NCBI GenBank assembly: GCA_026197195.1
Contig: JAPHUG010000418.1
Span: 1 to 6,524, forward strand
Direction: 5' to 3'
From: Sedimenticola sp.
Lineage (GTDB): Bacteria > Pseudomonadota > Gammaproteobacteria > Chromatiales > Chromatiaceae
DNA: 6,524 nucleotides
A program made the position numbers and the translations under genes. Below the pieces are notes generated by a model. That model was given only the letters and a program-made list of their open reading frames with translations, was not told the origin of the DNA and searched no databases. Numbering within the stretch: position 1 is the first letter of the stretch; every line of letters begins with the position of its first letter. This document shows positions 1 to 6,239 of this stretch, in pieces.

Positions 1-2
1 CG

Positions 3-89
3 CTGAAGGCAATGAGTGCAGGACGGATTGACCTGCATGGGCCTTATGGTCGGTTCGCCATCGGGATGAACACCGGAACGCTTCTTTGA
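3..89 (+). CDS. Possible 3' end of an unrecognised gene
   Basis: An open frame enters from the left edge and stops at TGA (87-89), giving 28 residues that begin LKAMSAGRIDLHG and end NTGTLL. I do not recognise the protein. A second open stretch in another frame (70-153, containing FFDSWHLRGQMEWDEIDN) looks at least as protein-like, so the true gene end could be there, or the two could be pieces of one frameshifted gene. Third-position GC does not separate the two. No terminator with a T-run follows; only a weak CTGGC/GCCAG stem (93-111) is visible. Upstream sequence is needed to decide. Confidence 0.2.
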   Translation: MKAMSAGRIDLHGPYGRFAIGMNTGTLL

Positions 90-188
90 CAGCTGGCATT
101 TACGTGGCCAGATGGAGTGGGACGAAATTGACAACCCAGACACCACTATTTGACCACTGCAGACAGATTTAAAGCGTCTCGCGGATAA

Positions 189-280
189 CTGCAGGATCGC
201 TTGATTAGTGACCCATCAATCCAGACAAGGCGGGACCAGAAGTATATCAGCCAAATCTAATAAATATCAAGATCCCGCAG
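189..280. repeat. Long imperfect inverted repeat, possible hairpin
   Basis: The left arm CTGCAGGATCGCTTGAT (189-205) pairs with the right arm ATCAAGATCCCGCAG (266-280). Fourteen of 15 positions pair, with one A/C mismatch and a 2-base GC bulge in the left arm. The loop is about 60 bases; inside it ATTAG (204-208) and CTAAT (257-261) offer an alternative or extended inner pairing. No T-run follows, so it is not a standard terminator. It could be a structured RNA, a MITE-like relic or a processed hairpin; nothing in the sequence decides between these. Confidence 0.45.
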
Positions 281-466
281 CATCACCCCACAGTGATTCC
301 TCTCCAGCAGGGCACCGATCACACCAGGCTAAGGCATGCCAGCCTACCCCCTGAACAGCTAAACCGTTGCAGCCTGCACATTGCAATTCCTGATGCACGA
401 ACCCATACTGACCCACCTACGCACATCCTGTATAGGCTGATAAAACCATCAAATAACATAATAATC

Positions 467-534
467 CCTTATGGATAAGGAAAATTATTGTTACTTCTCC
501 TTAAGGTACTCCACTGTCAGAATTGCTGGCAATT
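467..534. promoter_or_regulatory. Three successive dyads upstream of prk
   Basis: Three perfect palindromic elements lie within 68 bases: CCTTAT-GG-ATAAGG (467-480), CCTTAAGG (499-506) and AATTGC-TG-GCAATT (521-534). Their centres are about 29 and 25 bases apart, and the first and third share a 6-2-6 layout. They lie 33-100 bases ahead of the prk start codon. They could be operator sites, perhaps for CbbR since ATAAG/CTTAT half-sites also occur in the cbbR-cbbM spacer, or small leader hairpins. The function is inferred; the symmetry is seen directly. Confidence 0.35.
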
Positions 535-555
535 GGAAAAGAAGTTTCTAGATTC

Positions 556-560
556 AGGGG
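556..560 (+). promoter_or_regulatory. prk ribosome binding site
   Basis: AGGGG lies 6 bases before the ATG at 567. Together with the conserved N-terminus of the product, it fixes the prk start. Confidence 0.75.
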
Positions 561-566
561 TTTAAC

Positions 567-1457
567 ATGTCCAAACAGCATCCAATCGTGGCCGTTACCG
601 GCTCATCAGGCGCGGGAACGTCCACCGTCAAACGCGCCTTTGAACACATCTTCTACCGGGACGGTGTCACCCCGGCGATAATCGAAGGCGACAGTTATCA
701 CCGCTATGACCGTGCAGCCATGCGCGAGGCTGTGGCTGAAGCATCCAAGCGTGGTGAGAACCTCAGCCATTTTGGCCCTGATTCGAATCTGTTTGGTGAG
801 TTGGAAAACTTGTTCAGGTCCTATAGTGAAAACGGCAAAGGCAAAAAACGCTACTACCTTCACAGCGAAGAAGAAGCCATTGAGCATAACGACCGCCTGG
901 GAACAAACCTGGGGCCAGGCCAGTTCACACCCTGGGAAGATGTTCCTGGTGAAACCGATCTTCTTTTTTATGAGGGACTGCATGGTGGCGTCGTCACCGA
1001 AGAGGCCAATGTCGCCCAGTTTGTTGACCTGCTGATTGGTGTTGTCCCTATCGTGAACCTGGAGTGGATCCAGAAAATTCATCGTGATAATGCCGAACGG
1101 GGTTATTCCGCAGAAGCGATTGTAGACACCATTCTGCGTCGTATGCCGGACTACATTAACTACATCACCCCGCAGTTCTCCCGTACTGACATCAACTTCC
1201 AGCGCGTCTCAACGGTCGATACCTCAAACCCCTTCATCGCACGCGATATTCCAAGTCCAGATGAGAGCTTTGTGGTGATCCGTTTCAGGGATCCGAAAAA
1301 GTTTAATATCGACTTCCCTTACCTTCTCTCCATGCTGCATGACTCGTTTATGTCACGGCGTAACGTAATCGTGGTTCCTGGCGGAAAAATGGGGCTGGCG
1401 ATGGAGATTATTCTGACACCTATCATTGAGCAAATGATGGATGACCGGGCGGTCTGA
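567..1457 (+). CDS. prk: Phosphoribulokinase (bacterial octameric class)
   Basis: Cytosolic Calvin-Benson-Bassham enzyme that phosphorylates ribulose-5-phosphate with ATP to give ribulose-1,5-bisphosphate, the RuBisCO substrate. The 296 residues match the usual ~290 of the proteobacterial class, and the text is close to the Rhodobacter sphaeroides enzyme as I know it. Visible motifs: P-loop GSSGAGTST (12-20); IEGDSYHRYDR (39-49) with the catalytic base at D42 and substrate-binding H45 and R49; Walker-B-like FYEGLHG (134-140) with E136; NLEWIQKIHRD (164-174) with K170 and R173; ILRRMPDY (189-196); and the signature TDINFQR-VDTSNPFIAR (about 207-225). This class is typically activated allosterically by NADH; the redox-active cysteine pair of plant enzymes is absent. 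The gene stands alone on this strand with its own AGGGG site and a strong terminator behind it. It converges with the DUF945 gene and lies about 4.8 kb from cbbM. It appears intact. Confidence 0.97.
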   Translation: MSKQHPIVAVTGSSGAGTSTVKRAFEHIFYRDGVTPAIIEGDSYHRYDRAAMREAVAEASKRGENLSHFGPDSNLFGELENLFRSYSENGKGKKRYYLHSEEEAIEHNDRLGTNLGPGQFTPWEDVPGETDLLFYEGLHGGVVTEEANVAQFVDLLIGVVPIVNLEWIQKIHRDNAERGYSAEAIVDTILRRMPDYINYITPQFSRTDINFQRVSTVDTSNPFIARDIPSPDESFVVIRFRDPKKFNIDFPYLLSMLHDSFMSRRNVIVVPGGKMGLAMEIILTPIIEQMMDDRAV

Positions 1458-1471
1458 GCACAGCTTACACC

Positions 1472-1506
1472 CATAAAAAATGCCGCTTGATGCGGCATTT
1501 TTTATG
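1472..1506. terminator. Bidirectional intrinsic terminator between convergent genes
   Basis: A perfect 15-bp inverted repeat: CATAAAAAATGCCGC (1472-1486), loop TTGAT (1487-1491), then GCGGCATTTTTTATG (1492-1506). The GC-rich core is ATGCCGC/GCGGCAT, and each strand ends in six Ts. It begins 14 bases after the prk stop and 11 bases beyond the DUF945 stop on the other strand, so it can end both convergent transcripts. Confidence 0.93.
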
Positions 1507-1517
1507 CTTGGAAAAAA

Positions 1518-2912
1518 CTATTGCGCCTGAACCGGAAGAGGAATGGTCTTGCCATTCACGCTCAACAGCCCACTTGCAAGCTTGGCATTAGTCATGATCG
1601 CCCCGCCCTCTTTGACCAGTAGATCCTGGCCCAGCATAAGCTCCAACTGCCGCTCAACCAAGGTGTTCGACATATCGGTTAACTGCTCAGCCGTTGGCAT
1701 TTCACTATCAGGATCCATCAGACGCCGCTGTTCAAACTGACGCAACAAATCCCCCTGAACCTTCTGCTGCATCAACATTCGAAACAGCTTTTCAGGCATC
1801 TGCAGTGAGGCATCACCCACCAGCTTGTTGAGAACAGCCGGGGCATGGGTTATCTCTTTCCACTCCAATCCCTGAGACTGAAGCGACAGCGTACCGGCGA
1901 TCAGTCCATCGGGGGTCTGAACTGAGAGCTCATCGATGGTGATGATCGGATCACCCTTTAGGAGGCCTGGTGCATTACCCATCAGGACACTCAACAGCGC
2001 CATCCCCTTGCGTTCATCCGAAAGCTGCTGGGCATTGATCTCTTCCACTGATTCCTGAATCTTCAGCAGTACCGCTGCTGGAAGATTACCAAACCCCAGC
2101 TTGAGAACAGCCGGCCCAAATACCTGGTCATCCACTTGCACCTTTTCCAGACGGTAGCGGACAAAGGCAGAAACTGAATCAGCCTCAGCACTACTCGAAG
2201 CATCGATACCAAGTTGATCCATCTCGACACGAGAGCCGCTCTCAGGATCCTGCACCAGGATACGCTCAACCGTAAAAGCACCACCACCCAGCATCAAGCC
2301 TGAGATGTCCTGGCTTGAATGGGAGCTTAACTTCATACCATGGATTTCCAGCGACTGCTGCTTGTCATCCGACAGGACCAGAACCGGCAGCGTAAAATCA
2401 GCCGAAACCGTTTCAAGGGCGGCGTCAAAGCGCATCTCCCCGTCCATGCCTTCAAACCGGATAGCCGGCCGGTCGCCCACCGCGTCCGACTGAGTGGCAG
2501 GTAATTTAACCCGCGTCACACCCTGACCACCGATATCAATAAGGGTGTTTATTTCAGCCTCATAATCCGCGGGTAGGAAGGCCTCACCCTCACTCGTTAT
2601 CTCACTTTTAATTTTCGCCAGCGCCAACCCGTCACTGGTCAGGGGGCCATGATCAATTTGACTGATCAAGTTAAAACTGAATGTTTCCGTCTCAGCACGC
2701 TCCGGACCCACTGGAAGGTTAACCTGAAAGCGGGTATGTGCCTCTGCACCAAACCAGTTGCGCTGATAGGTTTGGGAGACCACATCAAGACCACTTTTGC
2801 CAAACTGCCCCATCAGTCCCTGATAATACGTTTCAACCTGATAACCAATGAGGCCAGGTGCGGCCATCGCCAAGGCACCCAGCACGATAAACAGGGCCAG
2901 AAAACGCTTCAT
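1518..2912 (-). CDS. YdgA-like DUF945 family protein
   Basis: A 464-residue protein of the DUF945 family, whose best-known member is E. coli YdgA (about 500 residues); the molecular function is not established. Residues 4-22 form a hydrophobic N-terminal segment after MKR, acting as a signal peptide or membrane anchor, so the rest is expected in the periplasm. Family hallmarks are the early GYQVETYYQGLM stretch (23-34), a YQRNWFGAEAHT segment (49-60) matching the family's Y-x-R-x-x-F pattern, and IDHGPL (86-91). The rest is beta-rich text without cysteine clusters or catalytic motifs I recognise. A GAGAGGA ribosome binding site (2917-2923) sits 4 bases before the ATG. The gene runs the same way as dxs and lies 152 bp downstream of it, so readthrough is possible. 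No functional link to the carbon-fixation genes is evident. Confidence 0.85.
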   Translation of the reverse strand: MKRFLALFIVLGALAMAAPGLIGYQVETYYQGLMGQFGKSGLDVVSQTYQRNWFGAEAHTRFQVNLPVGPERAETETFSFNLISQIDHGPLTSDGLALAKIKSEITSEGEAFLPADYEAEINTLIDIGGQGVTRVKLPATQSDAVGDRPAIRFEGMDGEMRFDAALETVSADFTLPVLVLSDDKQQSLEIHGMKLSSHSSQDISGLMLGGGAFTVERILVQDPESGSRVEMDQLGIDASSSAEADSVSAFVRYRLEKVQVDDQVFGPAVLKLGFGNLPAAVLLKIQESVEEINAQQLSDERKGMALLSVLMGNAPGLLKGDPIITIDELSVQTPDGLIAGTLSLQSQGLEWKEITHAPAVLNKLVGDASLQMPEKLFRMLMQQKVQGDLLRQFEQRRLMDPDSEMPTAEQLTDMSNTLVERQLELMLGQDLLVKEGGAIMTNAKLASGLLSVNGKTIPLPVQAQ

Positions 2913-2940
2913 AGAATCCTCTCTTCCAAAATTTTTTAGT

Positions 2941-2956
2941 AGGTCGTTCCAGGTCG
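2941..2956. repeat. Short direct repeat AGGTCG, 10-bp period
   Basis: AGGTCG occurs at 2941-2946 and again at 2951-2956, one helical turn apart, about 30-45 bases upstream of the DUF945 start. It could be a protein-binding site but may be chance. Confidence 0.2.
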
Positions 2957-3044
2957 AAAATTCCGGCCCATAGTAACAGCCATCGCAGTCAGATTGAGCG
3001 ACGGATTAATCAAAAGCTAAGAAATGCCGAATGGATCACTCACA

Positions 3045-3060
3045 TTCAGAGCAATCTGAA
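3045..3060. other. Small hairpin just after the dxs stop
   Basis: TTCAGA (3045-3050), GCAA (3051-3054) and TCTGAA (3055-3060) form a perfect 6-bp stem with a 4-base loop, starting 4 bases beyond the dxs stop codon. The stem is weak and no T-run follows on the minus strand, so I do not call it a terminator. It may give a modest 3' end stabilisation or be incidental. Confidence 0.3.
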
Positions 3061-3064
3061 GAGA

Positions 3065-4987
3065 CTAACCGGCGGCCAGCCCACTCTCAGGCTTTAGCGC
3101 CTGCTTGATCACCTCAAGAATGCTATCGACATCCAGGCCCGCCTCTTCCCACTGCTGTCCAGGTGCGGCATGCTCGATAAAGTGATCAGGGAGCCCAAGG
3201 TTTATCGACCGGGTTGAGTGCTGTATGGCTGCCAGATATTCATTAACCGCAGAACCGGCACCACCTTGCACCACATTCTCTTCCAGCGTGACCAGCAGAG
3301 TATGGTTATTGGCCAACTCCTGCACCAACGCTTCATCCAGTGGTTTTACAAAGCGCATATTGGCAACTGTAGCATCCACCTGCTCAGCCACTTCCAGTGC
3401 ATTATCCAACAGACTTCCAAAAGCCAGCAGGGCTATCCCTTTGCCCTGACGCCGAATCTCGCCCTTACCCATAGGGAGCGTTTCCAGATCAGCACTCACG
3501 GCCGCACCACACCCAGAGCCCCGGGGATAACGAACCATTGCCGGTCCTTCATGCAGATAGGCGGTCTGCAACAGCTTGCGGCACTCGCTCTCATCCGAGG
3601 GGGCCATCACCACCATATTTGGAATGCAGCGGGCGTAGCTCAAATCAAAGCTGCCGGCATGGGTCGCACCATCAGCACCCACCTGCCCGGCTCGATCCAC
3701 GGCAAAGGTGACATCCAGATTCTGCAGTGCCACATCATGAATCATCTGATCATAGGCGCGCTGCAGAAAGGTTGAGTAGATCGCCACAACGGGCTTTACC
3801 CCATCACAGGCCAGACCGGCCGCAAAAGTCACGGCATGCTGTTCGGCTATACCCACATCAAAATAGCGATCAGAGTACTGCTTGGCATACGACTCCATGC
3901 CGGAGCCGGCACACATCGCGGGCGTGATGGCGACCAATCGCTTATCAAGGGCGGCCGCATCACATAACCAGCGACCAAAGATCTCCGTATAGCTGGGACC
4001 AGAAGCACTCTTCTTATCCATCTTGCCGGTTTCAGGGTCAAACGGGGTGACACCGTGATAGACCCGAGGATCCCCCTCTGCCGGCTTATAGCCACGCCCT
4101 TTCTGGGTCACGACATGGAGCAGACGAGGACCATGCATCCGTTTCATATTCTGCAATGTGGCTGTTAACGTCTCGAGATCATGCCCATCAATCGGGCCGA
4201 TATAGTTGAAGCCCAACTCTTCAAAAAGAGTACCGGGCATCACCATACCCTTCATGTGCTCTTCCCAACGACCCACTAGATCAGAGATATGAGGCAGATT
4301 ACTCAGGGCTGACTTACCGCCCTCTCGCACCCGGGTATAGAGCTTGCTGGAGAGCAGGCGTGCCAGATGATTTCGGAAGGCACCAACCGGGTCTGAAATC
4401 GACATGTCGTTGTCATTCAGGACCACTAACAGATTGAGATCCAGCGCACCGGCGTGATTCATCGCCTCAAAGGCCATGCCAGCCCCCATCGCCGCATCAC
4501 CTATCACAGCCACGACTTCACGCTTCACGCCCATCTGCTTGGCGGCGGCAGCCATACCCAGCGCCGCACCTATGGAGGTACTGGAGTGGCCGGTACCAAA
4601 GGTATCGTATTCACTCTCATCGCGACGGGGAAACCCGGAAATACCGTCCAGTTGCCGTAAGCTATCCATACGATCCCGACGACCGGTCAGTATTTTATGG
4701 GGATAGGCCTGGTGACCCACATCCCAAAGCAGTCGGTCTTCGGGGGTGTTCAGGACGTAGTGGAGCGCAATTGTCAGCTCAACAACACCCAGACCAGCGG
4801 CGAGATGGCCGCCGGTGCGGGAGACGGAATCGATCAGAAAACTGCGCAGCTCGTCAGCCAACACGGGCAGTCGTTCGGCCGGCAACAATCTTAGGTCCCT
4901 GGGACATTCAACACTATTCAATAGCTTGAATGGGCCCGCTGATCCTGTTTTGCTGCTCTGTTGCCGATCTGACATACCGTTTTCCAC
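3065..4987 (-). CDS. dxs: 1-deoxy-D-xylulose-5-phosphate synthase
   Basis: Cytosolic thiamine-diphosphate enzyme that joins pyruvate and glyceraldehyde-3-phosphate with loss of CO2 to give DXP, the first step of the MEP isoprenoid route. It also supplies precursors of thiamine and pyridoxal phosphate. At 640 residues it is full length and close to E. coli Dxs throughout. Motifs: [15 protein letters not shown] (89-103); [15 protein letters not shown] (130-144); the cofactor motif GDA (163-165)-25 residues-NDN (191-193); the [15 protein letters not shown] stretch (251-265); [17 protein letters not shown] (376-392) with catalytic E382; and GADGATHAG (437-445). The C-terminal transketolase domain carries VRYPRG and [10 protein letters not shown]. 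The cofactor motif normally reads GDG, so A165 is unusual. The listed start is GTG; an ATG four codons in (4973-4975), with GGA 7 bases before it, may be the real start and gives 636 residues. It lies 153 bp downstream of cbbR on the same strand with no terminator between. The often-seen partners ispA and xseB are absent here. Confidence 0.97.
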   Translation of the reverse strand: MENGMSDRQQSSKTGSAGPFKLLNSVECPRDLRLLPAERLPVLADELRSFLIDSVSRTGGHLAAGLGVVELTIALHYVLNTPEDRLLWDVGHQAYPHKILTGRRDRMDSLRQLDGISGFPRRDESEYDTFGTGHSSTSIGAALGMAAAAKQMGVKREVVAVIGDAAMGAGMAFEAMNHAGALDLNLLVVLNDNDMSISDPVGAFRNHLARLLSSKLYTRVREGGKSALSNLPHISDLVGRWEEHMKGMVMPGTLFEELGFNYIGPIDGHDLETLTATLQNMKRMHGPRLLHVVTQKGRGYKPAEGDPRVYHGVTPFDPETGKMDKKSASGPSYTEIFGRWLCDAAALDKRLVAITPAMCAGSGMESYAKQYSDRYFDVGIAEQHAVTFAAGLACDGVKPVVAIYSTFLQRAYDQMIHDVALQNLDVTFAVDRAGQVGADGATHAGSFDLSYARCIPNMVVMAPSDESECRKLLQTAYLHEGPAMVRYPRGSGCGAAVSADLETLPMGKGEIRRQGKGIALLAFGSLLDNALEVAEQVDATVANMRFVKPLDEALVQELANNHTLLVTLEENVVQGGAGSAVNEYLAAIQHSTRSINLGLPDHFIEHAAPGQQWEEAGLDVDSILEVIKQALKPESGLAAG

Positions 4988-5013
4988 TCTCTATCTCTGG
5001 ATGCCCATCCGCT

Positions 5014-5019
5014 ATTGTA
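5014..5019 (-). promoter_or_regulatory. Candidate -10 element for dxs
   Basis: On the minus strand TACAAT (5019 to 5014) matches 5 of 6 bases of the -10 consensus and lies 26 bases before the GTG start of dxs. No good -35 box is visible 16-18 bases upstream. It suggests that dxs may have its own start of transcription even if readthrough from cbbR also occurs. Nearby small dyads are GGATG-CC-CATCC (4999-5010) and CCCT-GTGT-AGGG (5045-5056). Confidence 0.3.
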
Positions 5020-5140
5020 AAGGATAGCCACTACGGAATATCCACCCTGTGTAGGGGGAAGTTACACCCGGAATCTATTCAACCAACCGCTCATTTAAGG
5101 CGAAACAGAGCATTTTAGCCTAACTGCGGTAGACAAGTCC

Positions 5141-6049
5141 CTATCTTATTTTTTTGATCTCGGCCAAACCATCCCCGAGTAAGAAATCATGGAAGGCTTT
5201 GGCCGAAGGAGAAAGGCGCTTACCACGACGGTGCACCATGAACCACTTTTTGGTTAACGGGAAACCCTCAACATTGAGCGTGACCAGACGCTCTGTCTCC
5301 AGCTCCAGTTCTATGGTGTGGATTGAGACCACTGCCAGCCCAAGCCCAGCCCTGACAGCCTGCTTGATCGCCTCTCCTCCGTTCATCTCCATTCCACAGT
5401 TCAGATTCAGCTCCTTCTCCTGAAAAAAACGCTCCAGGGCCAGTCGGGTACCCGAACCCGGCTCACGCATCAAGAAGGTCTCTTCAGACAGCTTATCCAA
5501 GGAAATCGTCTGTTTACCCACCAACGGGTGATCCGGAGGTGCAATCACCACCAGAGGATTATCCATAAACTCTTCGAATTCCAGATCAAGCACTTCAGGT
5601 GGCTGACCCATTAAGACCAGATCTTTTTCGTTCTGATCCAGCATTCGCATCAGCTCTTTACGGTTATTCACAGAGAGACTGAGGCGAACCCCCGGATAAC
5701 GGCGGGAAAATGCCCCCAGTGCACGGGGGGCAAAGTAGTTAACCGTACTGGCCACAGCAATGTCGAGACGCCCCCGACTCAAGCCTTTCTGCGCCTCCAT
5801 CACCTCTTCCATCTCTTCCAGCTGACGAAAGATCGCTTTCCCATAGGTATGCAACTCACGACCCGCCGCAGTGAGGTGGATTTTTTTGCCCAGTTTTTCA
5901 AATAACGGAAGTCCGACGCTCTCTTCTAACTGTTTGATTTGCATAGAGACAGCAGGCTGACTAAGATAGAGCTCATCTGCAGCTCTTGTAAAACTCAAAT
6001 GGGTGGCCACGGCCTCAAACACTTTAAGCTGGCGAATTGTGAAATTCAT
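5141..6049 (-). CDS. cbbR: LysR-type regulator of the Calvin-cycle genes, CbbR
   Basis: A 302-residue LysR-family DNA-binding regulator, the usual size. The N-terminal winged helix-turn-helix covers about residues 3-62, with FTRAADELYLSQPAVSMQIK (20-39), LEESVGLPLFEKLGKK (41-56) and LTAAG (59-63). A linker helix (about 65-90) follows, then a periplasmic-binding-protein-like effector domain from RGRLDIAVASTVNYFAPRAL (92-111) to the C-terminus. The text resembles CbbR proteins, and the place supports this: the gene is divergent from cbbM across a 190-bp spacer, the standard layout for CbbR and its target. CbbR proteins respond to Calvin-cycle or redox metabolites and usually repress their own gene while activating the cbb operon. 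An AGGGGAA ribosome binding site (6058-6064) precedes the ATG by 8 bases. No hairpin terminator follows the stop codon, so transcription may continue into dxs. Confidence 0.92.
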   Translation of the reverse strand: MNFTIRQLKVFEAVATHLSFTRAADELYLSQPAVSMQIKQLEESVGLPLFEKLGKKIHLTAAGRELHTYGKAIFRQLEEMEEVMEAQKGLSRGRLDIAVASTVNYFAPRALGAFSRRYPGVRLSLSVNNRKELMRMLDQNEKDLVLMGQPPEVLDLEFEEFMDNPLVVIAPPDHPLVGKQTISLDKLSEETFLMREPGSGTRLALERFFQEKELNLNCGMEMNGGEAIKQAVRAGLGLAVVSIHTIELELETERLVTLNVEGFPLTKKWFMVHRRGKRLSPSAKAFHDFLLGDGLAEIKKIR

Positions 6050-6067
6050 GACGCTACTTCCCCTATC

Positions 6068-6093
6068 TTGTTATAAGCCCTACCTTATCACAA
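6068..6093. promoter_or_regulatory. Probable CbbR recognition site
   Basis: An inverted repeat with 10-base arms: TTGTTATAAG (6068-6077), 6-base spacer CCCTAC, then CTTATCACAA (6084-6093). Nine of 10 positions pair. It contains TAA-N8-TTA (6074-6087), which fits the loose TNA-N7/8-TNA pattern described for CbbR sites. It lies in the spacer between cbbR and cbbM, centred about 65 bases upstream of the cbbM start of transcription predicted from TATAGT (6134-6139); LysR-type regulators typically place their high-affinity site there. Binding is inferred, not shown. Confidence 0.55.
6084..6092 (-). promoter_or_regulatory. Candidate extended -10 element for cbbR
   Basis: On the minus strand TGTGATAAG (6092 to 6084) reads as a TGn extension plus GATAAG (4 of 6 to consensus), with a predicted start near 6077 and a leader of about 28 bases. 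It lies inside the right arm of the inverted repeat, which would suit repression of cbbR by its own product. TATAAC (6075 to 6070) fits consensus better but would start transcription inside the ribosome binding site. Confidence 0.3.
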
Positions 6094-6112
6094 CAATCAA
6101 AAAGTTTTAGTT

Positions 6113-6125
6113 TTATTTATAGTAA
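6113..6125. promoter_or_regulatory. Probable second CbbR (activation) site
   Basis: TTATTTATAGTAA fits TTA-N7-TAA, the symmetric form of the LysR T-N11-A motif. An overlapping TTA-N7-TTA lies at 6107-6119. Both cover the -35 region of the candidate cbbM promoter, where a LysR activator normally contacts polymerase. The area is AT-rich, so chance matches are easy. Confidence 0.4.
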
Positions 6126-6133
6126 ACCCTAGC

Positions 6134-6139
6134 TATAGT
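6134..6139 (+). promoter_or_regulatory. Candidate cbbM -10 element
   Basis: TATAGT matches 5 of 6 bases of the -10 consensus. The hexamer 17 bases upstream (TTTTAT, 6111-6116) is a poor -35 box, as expected for an activator-dependent promoter. The predicted start near 6146 gives a leader of about 94 bases. An alternative -35-like TTTACA (6170-6175) nearer the gene lacks a matching -10. Confidence 0.4.
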
Positions 6140-6225
6140 CACCCCAACTCCTGTAGGGAAAAACGAACATTTACACGTTGCACTATTAAAGTAACAAGCC
6201 AAACATAAATATTTTAAAGAGAGTA

Positions 6226-6231
6226 GTGAGG
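6226..6231 (+). promoter_or_regulatory. cbbM ribosome binding site
   Basis: GTGAGG ends 8 bases before the ATG at 6240 and supports that start. Confidence 0.7.
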
Positions 6232-6239
6232 TAACACAG

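Larger units (their letters stand above)
90..566. other. Long non-coding stretch upstream of prk
   Basis: This stretch of about 480 bases holds no gene I can support. Short open frames in it (for example 293-478) have no recognisable motif and no clear ribosome binding site. What it does hold is a long imperfect inverted repeat (189-280), a possible -10 element CATAAT (457-462) without a good -35 box, and three small dyads (467-480, 499-506, 521-534) before the prk ribosome binding site. The last 110 bases are probably the prk control region and leader. The part from 90 to about 290 could be a decayed gene end or a small structured element. Confidence 0.5.
6061..6094. repeat. Tandem imperfect 17-bp repeat in the cbbR-cbbM spacer
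   Basis: CCCTATCTTGTTATAAG (6061-6077) is followed directly by CCCTACCTTATCACAAC (6078-6094); 12 of 17 positions agree. The core CCCTAnCT occurs a third time at 6127-6134 as CCCTAGCT. The tandem pair overlaps the inverted repeat taken as the main CbbR site. Confidence 0.45.

Noticed and set aside
93..111. Terminator after the left-edge frame
   Set aside because: The CTGGC/GCCAG stem is 5 bp with a 9-base loop and no T-run.
293..478. 61-residue open frame before prk
   Set aside because: It has no recognisable motif, no convincing ribosome binding site, a composition (many His, Pro, Thr) typical of translated non-coding DNA, and it overlaps the likely prk control region.
606..1082. 158-residue open frame on the minus strand inside prk
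   Set aside because: It lies wholly within a strongly conserved prk and is a shadow of its codon pattern.
3045..3060. Intrinsic terminator after dxs
   Set aside because: The stem is only 6 bp and no T-run follows on the minus strand.
3218..3775. 185-residue plus-strand open frame inside dxs
   Set aside because: It is antisense to an intact, conserved dxs and shows no independent motif.
4988..5140. Thiamine-diphosphate riboswitch ahead of dxs
   Set aside because: Considered because Dxs uses this cofactor, but on the minus strand the conserved CTGAGA and ACCTGAT-type core segments are missing.
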